This document shows, in pieces, positions 9,829-18,462 of a stretch of DNA of 24,757 nucleotides. A program made the position numbers and the translations under genes. Under the pieces are notes generated by a model, which ran no database searches, was not told the origin of the DNA, and saw only the letters and a list, made by a program, of their open reading frames with translations. Position 1 is the stretch's first letter, and every line of letters starts with the position of its first letter. This DNA comes from Oppiella nova (Eukaryota > Arthropoda > Arachnida > Sarcoptiformes > Oppiidae), in contig CAJPVJ010000460.1 of assembly GCA_905397405.1 (NCBI GenBank), positions 1 through 24,757 of the forward strand, read 5' to 3'.

Positions 9829-11016
9829 ATGGCAATTTTCAAGAATATTCTGATCACTATAATTATTGTGTTATGTCTATTCGTAAGTGGTGTCCAAATA
9901 TACAGCAGTACGATTGGCTATTTTGAATTCAAAGTGAAATCAGAGGTCGGGTATGTTTGGCCACAGGTACAGCAGGGAATGCCATCCATTACACTGTGCG
10001 GACCCAAAGCGCAGTTCATTTCCGATGACTACTATCGACGAGTGTTTGGCACGGATCAGATCATTAGACCCATTAGTGATGGAGACGTGAACACTATTGA
10101 AGCCAACCTAAGCTCTCTGTCCATCGGGGATCAGTTTAAAGCGATGTACTCTACGGACAAACTATCGGAACTCATTCAATACCAAGACATACATTTGCAT
10201 ACTAAGCAAAACTGTAGTCATGTCCCACACATCCAGCGCTCATTGAATTCACGACTATTTTGTATAAATTTAAATCAACAAAAATCTCACAACAAATCCA
10301 ATTGCAATGATTACAGCTCCGGTACTCGTAATACCGCCCATCCTTTGGTTACACTTGATGTCTCTTTAATGGTGCCTAAGATTATGGTTAGTATCCACCG
10401 CTCGCACCAACCCCTCACCGATATCTACAAGAATGGCTACGAAATGATTGAATTAACACAGAATAAGTCTACTATTGTTTATTATGATAAGAGTACATAC
10501 TTGTCCCTACCACTGCCGTACTCTAGTAATTGTCAAGATAATTATCATGGTCATAAAAATATGACCAAAAGTGGTCACTATGTTAGGGATGAATGTATAG
10601 CCACATGTAATATCAAACAAAGTTTAAAACTATTTGGATGTTTACCAGAATATATTAGTGAAAGCTATTTGATTAACGACTCAAATACCGAAGCAATTTA
10701 CTATAGACTCTGCAATGAAAATACATCCCTGGCCACTCAAACACAACAACATCTATGCGGACAGTTATGTCACAAACAGGACTGCGTTAAACAGATTTAT
10801 AAATTAACACAAACTATGGATTACTTGATCACTGATACGAGTGGACACACTATCAAAATAATGCCCTCCCATGAACCCAGAATACATGTGGTACAGGTGC
10901 CACGGGTCACATTTATTGAGTATATCATTGAGATTGCCAATATTGTGGGCTTATGGATGGCATTCCTGGCTATATATCTGCTAATCAGTAACAGAAATGA
11001 ACAAAAACCAGTTTAA
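9829..11016 (+). CDS. DEG/ENaC-like membrane protein 1
   Basis: ATG at 9829, one exon, 395 residues. A membrane helix at residues about 7-25 is followed by an aromatic stretch and MPSITLCG, equivalent to the post-TM1 FPAVTIC motif of degenerin/epithelial sodium channels. A cysteine-rich extracellular region contains CGQLCHKQDCVKQIY, like the conserved CxxxC...C...Y segment before TM2. A second helix lies at about 368-386 (GLWMAFLAIYLL). Many N-x-S/T sites fit an extracellular loop. It is shorter than classic channels (500-650 residues) and lacks the GxS selectivity-filter motif, which reads AFL here. It is about equally long as, and plainly a paralogue of, the gene at 11870. An aataaa lies at about 11033. 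Channel activity is uncertain. Confidence 0.65.
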   Translation: MAIFKNILITIIIVLCLFVSGVQIYSSTIGYFEFKVKSEVGYVWPQVQQGMPSITLCGPKAQFISDDYYRRVFGTDQIIRPISDGDVNTIEANLSSLSIGDQFKAMYSTDKLSELIQYQDIHLHTKQNCSHVPHIQRSLNSRLFCINLNQQKSHNKSNCNDYSSGTRNTAHPLVTLDVSLMVPKIMVSIHRSHQPLTDIYKNGYEMIELTQNKSTIVYYDKSTYLSLPLPYSSNCQDNYHGHKNMTKSGHYVRDECIATCNIKQSLKLFGCLPEYISESYLINDSNTEAIYYRLCNENTSLATQTQQHLCGQLCHKQDCVKQIYKLTQTMDYLITDTSGHTIKIMPSHEPRIHVVQVPRVTFIEYIIEIANIVGLWMAFLAIYLLISNRNEQKPV

Positions 11017-11092
11017 AAAACAATAATATTCTAATAAATGTTTTTTGTTATAATATTTATGTTTATTATAAAGATTTCATGAAATCAATATT

Positions 11093-11281
11093 ATGTAGTG
11101 ACATATCCAAAGTGTACCTGTTGGACTTTTTGGAAAAATAAAATTAAAATTCGGTTATAAATAGGGTCATATGTCAAAAGTATTTTTTAATGTGTTTAAT
11201 AAATAAAAATTAAAATATATCGACACTTATATTAATACAGTACTACNCCTGTACCACATGTATTCTGGGTTCATGGGAGGG

Positions 11282-11312
<31 letters not shown>

Positions 11313-11503
11313 GGGAGAGAGAGAGGGAGAGAGAGAGAGAGTATGTACTGTAGTACTGTATTAATATAAGTGTCGATATATTTTAATTATTATTTATTAA
11401 ACACATTAAAAAATACTTTTGACATATGACCCTATTTATAACCGAATTTTAATTTTATTTTTCCAAAAAGTCCAACAGGTACACTTTGGATATGTCACTA
11501 CAT
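11093..11503. repeat. fold-back: 154-bp inverted repeat around a DEG/ENaC scrap, N and GA tract
   Basis: Bases 11093-11246 and 11350-11503 are near-perfect reverse complements (154 bp each). The loop begins with the only ambiguous base in the window (N, 11247). Then 11248-11281 is the exact reverse complement of 10863-10896, inside the 3' coding part of the gene just upstream. A GA-rich microsatellite follows. The left arm starts 77 bp beyond that gene's stop. It may be an inverted rearrangement or an assembly join at the N. Confidence 0.85.
11280..11341. repeat. GA-rich microsatellite
   Basis: About 60 bases of gagaga with occasional ggg interruptions, forming the loop of the inverted repeat. 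GA tracts are a common cause of assembly breaks. Confidence 0.95.
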
Positions 11504-11869
11504 TTCTGTTGCACGCTATGACGTAAAAAAGAAATTTAATCAAAATTTCATACTTATATGCAATTTTGTTTATTACAAATATTTTTAATACCATTTTCAG
11601 TCATACACAGAGACATTAACTTATGAATTGATTTTTGTTGTGCAATTAAAATGCCATTAATGTCATACATTAGAATCTCATAGAAATACAATATTTTCAT
11701 TATTATAATAAAGTTTATTCAGTCACCGTAGCGTTTGACATAAAACAACATTTCATACACTTTTAACATTTGATTAAAACATCGAAAACAGAATTCAAAT
11801 AAATTGTAAAAATTTAATACAACTATAATAACTTATTTCACTCAGAATTTTAAGCCCTAAGCCATAGGA
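11504..11869. other. AT-rich spacer before DEG/ENaC-like gene 2
   Basis: No exon or repeat recognised; presumably holds the promoter of the gene at 11870. Confidence 0.5.
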
Positions 11870-13075
11870 ATGGCTGTTTTAAGGAAAATTATCATCTCTT
11901 TAATCATATTATTCTGTTTATCGTTAACTCTTATAAAGCTATACCACCTTTCATCGTATTATTTCATATATGAGACCAAATCTGAGACACGTTATGGACA
12001 TTATTATCACGAAGAGTTGCCTTTGATTACGATTTGTGGTCAAAAGCATCACTTTATTAACGAGGAGTACTACCGGAAAGCTCTGGAGGTGGCCGACGAT
12101 GGAGAGGTCAAGAGACCTATCGGTGCGGAAGATGCCCTCAAAATTGAGGACAAACTCAAGGAGCTATCCATTGGAGACCAGTTTAAGGCTATGTATTCAC
12201 CGGAGATGTTGTCAAAAAAGATCGGATGCTCTGACGTCCGGGTCCGGGACAGAAAGGGAGGGTTTCTTGACTGCCAACAAATGCTTCAAATCAAACGTAC
12301 AATGAATTCACGGCTATTTTGCTTTACCTTGTTCACACCAATTACCAACCAGACAACTTATCTGGACTATTGGAGGCATGAATCCAAAGGGAAACCTATT
12401 GTCACTCTTGGCCTACAACTGAAAGTACCGGAGCTTATAGTGAGCATACAGTCGTCTTACCAGTCTATACATGACATCCTCGGCAATGGCTATGACGTGT
12501 TGGACACCGAAGACACAAAGACCACAAATATCTACTATAAGAGCACAACCAGTAAGCTACTGTCCCAGCCTTACGACACAGACTGTATGGTCTCCACCAA
12601 TACAACGCTCAATGATTGTAACTCCCGGTGCAAACTCGACGACTATATTAAGGGACATAATTGTTTGCCCATTGGAACTAATTACGTTTACCTGGATGTT
12701 GACCATGCTGATATGAAGTTTTGCACCGACAGTACGAGTGGGAAGGTTAATGATAACTCTAATTGTTATCGCAAATGTGGGTTTAGACAGCAATGTGTTC
12801 AGACCTATTACACCATAACCCACACTAAAAGTATGCCTACCGGCGCTCTGATTGCGGATCCGAGTTCAACCACTGGCCATACCATTCATGTGTTTCCATC
12901 GCCGGATCCATTCGACTCGAAAGTCATAACTGTTTACCCGGCCATGACTTTCGGGGAGTTCCTCTCGTGTCCCCTTAATATGCTGGCCCTTTGGTTGGCA
13001 TTTCTGGCCATTTATCTACTTCTCACTCAACGCTATATTTCCGAGATTAATAAAATACACGCAAATCACGCATAA
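11870..13075 (+). CDS. DEG/ENaC-like membrane protein 2
   Basis: ATG at 11870, single exon, 401 residues. Architecture as in its neighbour: TM1 at about 7-27, then LPLITICGQ; a shared block (IGDQFKAMYS and NSRLFC) that shows the two are tandem paralogues; a cysteine-rich extracellular loop with CYRKCGFRQQCVQTYYTI; and TM2 at about 368-386 (ALWLAFLAIYLL). The pre-TM2 segment TFGEFLSCPLNMLALW follows the DEG/ENaC pattern leading to GLWLGxS, but the filter residues are replaced by AFL. A short basic tail follows TM2. It probably sits in the plasma membrane; it could be an auxiliary or non-conducting subunit. Read-through start choices upstream lack support. Confidence 0.65.
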   Translation: MAVLRKIIISLIILFCLSLTLIKLYHLSSYYFIYETKSETRYGHYYHEELPLITICGQKHHFINEEYYRKALEVADDGEVKRPIGAEDALKIEDKLKELSIGDQFKAMYSPEMLSKKIGCSDVRVRDRKGGFLDCQQMLQIKRTMNSRLFCFTLFTPITNQTTYLDYWRHESKGKPIVTLGLQLKVPELIVSIQSSYQSIHDILGNGYDVLDTEDTKTTNIYYKSTTSKLLSQPYDTDCMVSTNTTLNDCNSRCKLDDYIKGHNCLPIGTNYVYLDVDHADMKFCTDSTSGKVNDNSNCYRKCGFRQQCVQTYYTITHTKSMPTGALIADPSSTTGHTIHVFPSPDPFDSKVITVYPAMTFGEFLSCPLNMLALWLAFLAIYLLLTQRYISEINKIHANHA

Positions 13076-13611
13076 GTTATTAATCGGGTTTAATAAACAT
13101 TTTATTTGATTTAATTTGTTTTTACAGGTAATAATGCGCTCAAACAAACCTTCAATAACTTTTCTAAAGTAATATAATTTTGATTTTAATTTCTTGTCAA
13201 ACATTTGTGTAAAGTTTTATATGTTTATTTTGTATGTCATAATAAATTGATTTATTTTAAATAAGACTATAATTATTATGATTTTAGTGTAAATTATAGT
13301 ACCGGTACACACTTATTTAATACATAATAGTAAATTGGTATAATTGAAACTTACTTGGTCTCATTATAAATATCGGTACTAATAGAAAATATTAAATAAA
13401 TTTAGAAAACATTACGAGTATTAAAATCAAAATGATTTTCAAAACAATACAATTTCTAGGATTCAAAAAACAATAAAAATGAAAACCTAATAAAACGTAT
13501 GACATATTTCTGGTAACCACTGGACAGACAGATCAGTTATAACAATCATATCCTACACATATATCTCATACCTGTGCCGCACAATCTACAGACAGTCTAC
13601 ATCGAGACCTA
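13076..13611. other. intergenic region, DEG/ENaC-like gene 2 to kinase
   Basis: AT-rich with aataaac soon after the upstream stop and a taccggta palindrome near 13300. No exon seen. Confidence 0.6.
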
Positions 13612-14787
13612 ATGGGAGGGGTGTGTTGTTGTGGAGGCAGTGCTGAGAGTAAGAGCGAGCAAAAGGAGCCAAAAGAGAAAAAGGGGGCGAAAGGGGGCAA
13701 CGATTTGAGTGGCGAACTGTTTAAAGCCGAGTATAACGAGAACTCCGATGAGCGCCGTCTGATCGGTGAGGAGAAGCTGAAGGAGGAGATGAAGAGCTCA
13801 TTCAAAGCCGCGGCCGCTGACGACGGCTACGCGAAGATCAAGAAGGAGACGGCGCTGAACCGCAAGAAGTCTCTTCAGCCCGAAGAGTACAACAAGAAGG
13901 GTCTGATCGCCGACGGCTCCGAGGAATACAAAAGCGTTAAGAAGTATTTGGAGGCCAAGGAGTACGCCATCGACTGCTCCATCGGCAGCGGTAACTACGC
14001 CGAGGTCTATAAGGCCTACAATAAGGACCGCATTGGCCACCGGCAGTTTCACTAACCGGACTTCTTCCGGTTGCGGCTGATGGCCGAGTTCTACAACGGG
14101 TTCCTCTAGTTTCACGACAGGGTAACGTTCGTATTCTTGTAGTAATTCTACATACTCTATGCCCAGTCAGGTAACAGGGTCTACATGATCATGGAGTTCG
14201 CACCGATGGGCACACTCACCGATTGGCTCAAGGATAAGGGCGCCTTCAGCGAGGGTACCGCTCACGTGATGTTTACGCAGATCTTGGCAGCCGTACACCA
14301 CATGCACTCCCAGAGCATAGCGCACCGGGACCTCAAGCTCGAGAACATACTAATCACGCAAAAACTGAACCCCAAAGTGTCTGACTTTAGTTACGCCATG
14401 AAAGTGGACCCGAAGTCGCCGAAGAGTACCACCTTCTGTGGCTCCCTTCCCTACTTCTCCAGTGAGATTCTTCAGCGTCTCCCTCATAACCCGATTGTGT
14501 CGGACATCTGGTCACTCGGCGTGTGCTTCTATATTATGCTCAACGATGGCCTACCGTTCCCGTTGGGTAACGACAAACTCATGCTTCAGAAACAGCTGAA
14601 CCGCGAGTGGAAGTTTCGGCTCAAAGTAGACCCCAAACTGTCGCCAGAACTCAAAGCTATGATTAGGCGGATGTTGGAGCCGGACATGAACGCCAGGGCT
14701 ACCAGCGATCAGCTCCGGTACGACCCCTGGATTAAGAACTATAAGGAGAAATCAAATACCGGGTCAGGCTATGGGAAACAGTCGTGA
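13612..14787 (+). CDS. TSSK/CAMK-like serine/threonine kinase with N-terminal acylation motif
   Basis: A single exon of 391 residues when the block at about 14035-14163 is read as its complement. The N-terminus MGGVCCCGG has Gly2 for N-myristoylation and three cysteines for palmitoylation, so membrane anchoring is likely. Residues 10-115 are charged and disordered. The kinase domain has glycine loop GSGNYAEVYKA (125-135), VAVK lysine 146 and helix-C Glu165 (both inside the complemented block), HRDLKLEN (Asp240, Asn245), and TFCGSLPYFSSEIL with SDIWSLGVCFYIML. Similarity is highest to testis-specific kinases (TSSK): YxID.xIGSGNYAEVYKA, TFCGS and DIWSLGV. Oddities: DFG reads DFS at Asp258 and APE reads SSE, so activity may be reduced though the metal-binding Asp remains. 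No introns, so perhaps a retrogene. As written, stops in the block split it into 13612-14055 and 14185-14787. Confidence 0.85.
14035..14163 (+). other. complement-without-reversal block in kinase N-lobe
   Basis: As written the frame has five stop codons within 43 codons and no kinase homology. Replacing each base by its complement, in the same order, gives an uninterrupted 43-codon stretch in the same frame containing VAVKVIGLKK, YRLKMLPKEIKVL and KNIIKMYEI. This is the missing VAIK/helix-C/beta-4 region of a kinase and fits the sequence on both sides. Length is about 128-129 nt; the edges are uncertain by one or two bases. Confidence 0.9.
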
Positions 14788-15969
14788 GTAGTCTGTGCCG
14801 TCCGACTGTTGTGTTAAATATATTTATATGACTGAATCCTAATCAACAAAACAAACCAAAAGAGTCGAGAGAAATGTATTTGAATTTGTCGTTCATTTAT
14901 GTGACAAATAAATATCATTTTAAGGCAATTGTCTTATCATTTATTAATGAAAACGTTTATTCAAATTTTAATTAATAATTCACATTAATTGTACATTAAA
15001 ATTACATGAAATCGTACATAGATTGCATTATAGATTGCATCTAATTAAATAAAAACTATAAATTAAATAAAATTCTTAACATAAATTATGACTATTGATA
15101 GTAAAGTGACTAGAATCTAGTCACTAGATACTAGATTCTGTAGTAGATGATATAGTTTATAATACTGAAATAACTGTACAGTACACTTAATGTGAACTAT
15201 TAATTAAAAATTGAATAAATGTTTCCATTAATAAATGAAAGGACAATTGCCTTAAAATGATATTTATTTGTCACATAAATTATATTTGATGGTTATACAG
15301 AACATATATTTGTAATTTGGAATAACACACAATAATAATAGTATTAAATGTCAATTTAAAAATTAGATGAAATAAAGTACTACTGTTACAGAAAAGTATA
15401 TAATTGATATAGACATAGACACCACCAGACTAGTATTGCATAACACAATGACAAACATTTGTCTTAGTTCTTAGATTAATGCAATCAAGTTTATTATTCA
15501 ATAATTAGTGCTACAGTATTTCAAATACAAACCTTTCAAATATAAAAATATCTATCATAATAGCAAATTAGATATAATCCAGGTCAGACAGAAATATTAG
15601 ATCTAAACTGAGAATAATTCATATTATATTACACTCAAAGACACAATAAATATTTTTACTTTGCATTCAAATATTTGTGAAATAAATACGTCAGAAAAGT
15701 TTTACAGAAATAATTAATTATATGAGATCTTAACAAAATTTATTGTATAAAATATACAAATTACAAAAGTAATTTTCTTAATTTAATTATTTATATAATT
15801 CTAATACTAACTTATCACATAATAGTAAATACAATTACCAGAATATTTTTAAGTATACAATAAATTCATAATAATTATAATAAATTGATTGCTAATACAA
15901 ACGAAAATTACAAATATTTTATATTATATTTCATAAATAATAAGTAAAACAATGTTACTATACTATCAT
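14788..15969. other. AT-rich intergenic region with one fold-back element
   Basis: The only structure I see is the inverted repeat at 14895-15280. The rest is AT-rich with no exon on either strand. Confidence 0.6.
14895..15280. repeat. MITE-like element with 55-bp terminal inverted repeats
   Basis: Bases 14895-14949 and 15226-15280 are reverse complements with about two mismatches, around a 276-bp AT-rich core without an ORF. Length (386 bp) and structure suit a non-autonomous DNA transposon or fold-back repeat. I see no convincing target-site duplication, so the superfamily is unknown. Confidence 0.75.
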
Positions 15970-16539
15970 CTAAATGCCAATCGACATAATTTGCTTTTGC
16001 TTTTTGAAAATCATGTGCACATAACTAGTGGTCAATACGATAGCCACCAAATGTGACACGACCATCAATGGGTCCCAATATATGGTGTGAACAATCATTG
16101 AGACAAATACCATGAATGCTATACCACTGCAAATGTGTAGACTCTCATAAACCATACCAAACACGGCCGCAGACACTGCCACCAAACCAACTGTCAGACC
16201 CGCTATCTTAAACTCCAGTTCCCTCTCCACTATATTTATGAAAATTCATTAAAATTTACTAATATTTTCATAATAATTAATTTCATAATTACATAATTTG
16301 TAGTCTTGTGGTGAATAGTTTTGGTAGGGATTGGAGTGCATTGAACTTAAGGCAATGATATCGTACACAAAATGTATAAAAATAGCCACAAAGTACCCGG
16401 CGTATAACAGGGTCACCAAAAATTTGTGTATTTTGTAATATTGAAAGTATTGGCTCCAATCCTTTCCGTAGATATGAATATACGGCATATTTTTAAATAA
16501 ATCAATGAAATGATACTTCACTTCATTTGACACAATCAT
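15970..16539 (-). CDS. small four-helix membrane protein, family unrecognised
   Basis: Two exons, 16293-16539 and 15970-16229, joined across a 63-bp intron (AATTAT|GTAATT ... ATATAG); the total of 507 nt gives 168 residues in phase. Four hydrophobic helices are visible at about 40-65, 88-108, 112-130 and 136-156, with a basic tail KKQKQ. The intron was chosen because an alternative donor would leave only 30 bp. Size and four-helix layout resemble the adjacent genes at 16974 and 17803, which also begin with a YHK/YYKIHK-like stretch, but sequence similarity is weak. Function unknown. Confidence 0.6.
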
Positions 16540-16973
16540 TGAATGGCTTTAAATCAATAGCTTTCGTGAGGAAGTGTTTAACTCATAAACAATAGACAGG
16601 CCTTGAATTTGAGTCAATTTCCCATTATATTAGTATGAATTGATTAATTGTTGATAAGTGAATAATCTTGTTATTAGTAATTATATACAATCAATGCTAA
16701 TTAAGTATGAATTGTTTTTATGAATGACTATTAACATAACAGGATGTTGAACGTTATAAATATTGACATAATGTTATAAATTCTTTAAACTCCAGTATTA
16801 AAAAGTTTCTGAAATATAGAATTTATTTTTAATTTAAAATATAATTCAACACATTGTTTGGTATAATAAAAGTCAACAAAATAATAAAATGCACGTTAAA
16901 AATACAGTATCAATGAGAATAGTGCGACAAAAGTGACAAACAGTGGTCTAATCGCAGCGAATATCACAAACTG
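16540..16973. other. divergent intergenic region between membrane-protein genes
   Basis: AT-rich spacer. Bases 16923-16973 continue the reading frame of the next gene upstream of its ATG (KQWSNRS-like, also found before the other copies), so an upstream coding exon or conserved 5' leader may end here; a TAG closes the frame at 16920-16922. Confidence 0.5.
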
Positions 16974-17465
16974 ATGGCAACCTTAGAGGACTTATACAAA
17001 GCCGAGAGAATCGCCAAAATATGCCGAATCTCACTACTGGTGCTCAACGCCATTGCCTTCCTATGCCTCGTCCCATACGTGTTGTCCGTCCACAACAACC
17101 TGTCCATCCGTTGGTGTCCACTCATTGGACTAATAGTGACCACAAATATGACCGCAATGTTTGGCATAGTACTGGCCCTATACCAGCCGAGCTTCATGTA
17201 GCATGCCGTATTGGCTGAGCACACCTATATGCCGTAGCATACGTGACAATACCGTGAGTGACATCAGGAGCAGTGGTGAATAATAGCGGTTATAACCTGC
17301 CGGCGACTGATACGATTGCTTATCGCCGTCGCAATCATTATGATATTACTGCAGATATTTGCGTACATTTACGCCTATATACTCAAACAAACCCAGCACA
17401 TTAATAGGTATAAATGTGTTAAGTGGCTGCTAATCCAACTACATTTGATGTCATTAGATGAATAA
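16974..17465 (+). CDS. four-helix membrane protein A
   Basis: ATG at 16974; 163 residues when 17187-17314 is read as its complement. Helices lie at about 16-38 (RISLLVLNAIAFLCLVPYV), 50-71, 82-103 (VWIYGIVCTVMALTVVLV, inside the complemented block) and 112-136 (AVAIIMILLQIFAYIYAYIL), followed by KQTQHINRYK and an acidic end LDE. As written the frame stops after residue 75. Its near-identical inverted partner at 24479-24757 reads straight through, showing the intended sequence. Unrecognised family, common to three loci here; probably an integral membrane protein of lineage-specific kind. Confidence 0.75.
17187..17314 (+). other. complement-without-reversal block, 128 nt, in membrane protein A
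   Basis: The base-by-base complement, same order, of 17187-17314 is identical over its visible length to the minus strand of 24757 downward. Before and after the block the two copies match normally. Edges are set by the copy: native CAG ends at 17186 and native attgctta resumes at 17315, giving exactly 128 nt. In frame it encodes GSKYIVRHNRLVWIYGIV onward. Confidence 0.95.
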
Positions 17466-17802
17466 ATGAATTCAATTTGTATTTGTGTTTGAACTTTCAT
17501 GACTACATTATAAATTTATAAATAGAAAATAATTATGAAAAGCATACCAGACAACTCCCTGACCAGACTGATACTTTCTCAGCATTAAAGTATGGCTATA
17601 TTTAAATACATAGAACTTTAATCTATTGTTTGAAAAAATTATTAAAATTAAACAAATAATTAAAAGTGAAAACAAATGAGAGAATCCTTTTAAGTGATAG
17701 ACAGAACCCAAGAGAGACCAGTATTTATCAAAAGTATTTGTGTTGTCTATTCATTGCACCAAAAGTCTCAAACAGTGGTCTAATCGCAGCAAATATCACA
17801 AA
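17466..17802. other. spacer between membrane proteins A and B
   Basis: Non-coding, AT-rich. It is duplicated in inverted orientation at 24118-24478. The part just before 17803 reads as SLKQWSNRSKYHK in frame with gene B but has no ATG. Confidence 0.6.
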
Positions 17803-18287
17803 CTGATGGCAATCTTAGACGACTTACACTTCGCCGAGAAAGTGATGAATGTGTGCCGCATTGCACTCCTCATACTCAACGCCATTGCCATCCTATTCGT
17901 CATCCCATACACGCTGACCGCATACAACAGCCTGTCCATCCCCGTGAGTTCACTCATACTACTAGTAGTGGTCACCGATTTGATAACCTTCTTTGGCTTA
18001 GGACTGGCCCTATACCAGGGTTTGGGTACATGGTATGGCACAACCGACTCGTGTGGATATACGGCATCCTATGCACTGTTATGGCACTCACTGTATGCTT
18101 CTACTCGTACTCTAATCGCAAGTACCAGACCTTCGCCGACAGTATACTGGTTGTGGGGTTGGTCTCAGTCATGGTATTCATGCAGTTATCGGCGTACGTA
18201 TACGCGTACGTACTGCAGCAGACACATTTTATCAATAGACTGCCATTTGTGAAGAATGTGCTCTTGAAGCTATACGTCGCCTCATGA
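17803..18287 (+). pseudogene. four-helix membrane protein B, one-base frameshift
   Basis: ATG at 17803. It begins MAILDDLHFAEKVMNVCRIA and matches the intact 160-residue copy at 23635-24117. Near 18026 this copy reads tttgggtacatgg where the other has tttggagtacatgg: one base is missing, so the frame shifts after the second helix. Helices 3 and 4 (LVWIYGILCTVMALTV and VFMQLSAYVYAYVL) and the C-terminus LLKLYVAS continue in another frame to TGA at 18285-18287. It may be a true inactivation or a sequencing error; the rest of the gene shows no decay. Confidence 0.75.
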
Positions 18288-18397
18288 AGATGAAAATGCA
18301 AATCGAGAACAGGGAGGGAATGGCAGTGGGAATGCCAATGATGGACATGGCACCGGGAATGCCAATGCAAATAAAAAAGGAAATTGAAAATAAATGA
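18284..18397 (+). CDS. Met-rich 37-residue micro-ORF overlapping gene B stop
   Basis: The ATG overlaps the TGA of membrane protein B (ATGA). The peptide starts MKMKMQIENREGMAVGMPMM and is about one third methionine, with repeated GMPM units and a lysine/glutamate tail. The inverted copy (23507-23638) keeps the frame and is longer by exactly six residues of the repeat. It may be a translated micro-ORF, an alternative C-terminus of B, or non-coding repeat; there is no independent evidence of translation. Confidence 0.3.
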   Translation: MKMKMQIENREGMAVGMPMMDMAPGMPMQIKKEIENK

Positions 18398-18462
18398 ATT
18401 TTTGTTTAGTATGTAACTTATGTGTGAAAAACTTATTTAAAATTTTTGTTTAACAAATATAT

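Noticed and set aside
11280-11341. Repeat tract considered as CRISPR-like or telomeric
   Set aside because: Plain GA microsatellite without spacers or telomere unit.
13566-14115. Minus-strand frames opposite the kinase
   Set aside because: GC-rich antisense shadows of the kinase N-terminal region.
14035-14163. Explaining the kinase block as an ordinary inversion or an intron
   Set aside because: The reverse complement gives no kinase sequence, and treating it as an intron would delete the essential VAVK lysine and helix C.
18101-18370. His-rich minus-strand peptide (HWHSHCH-type)
   Set aside because: Antisense of the Met-rich micro-ORF: cat codons are complements of atg. No start context or other support.
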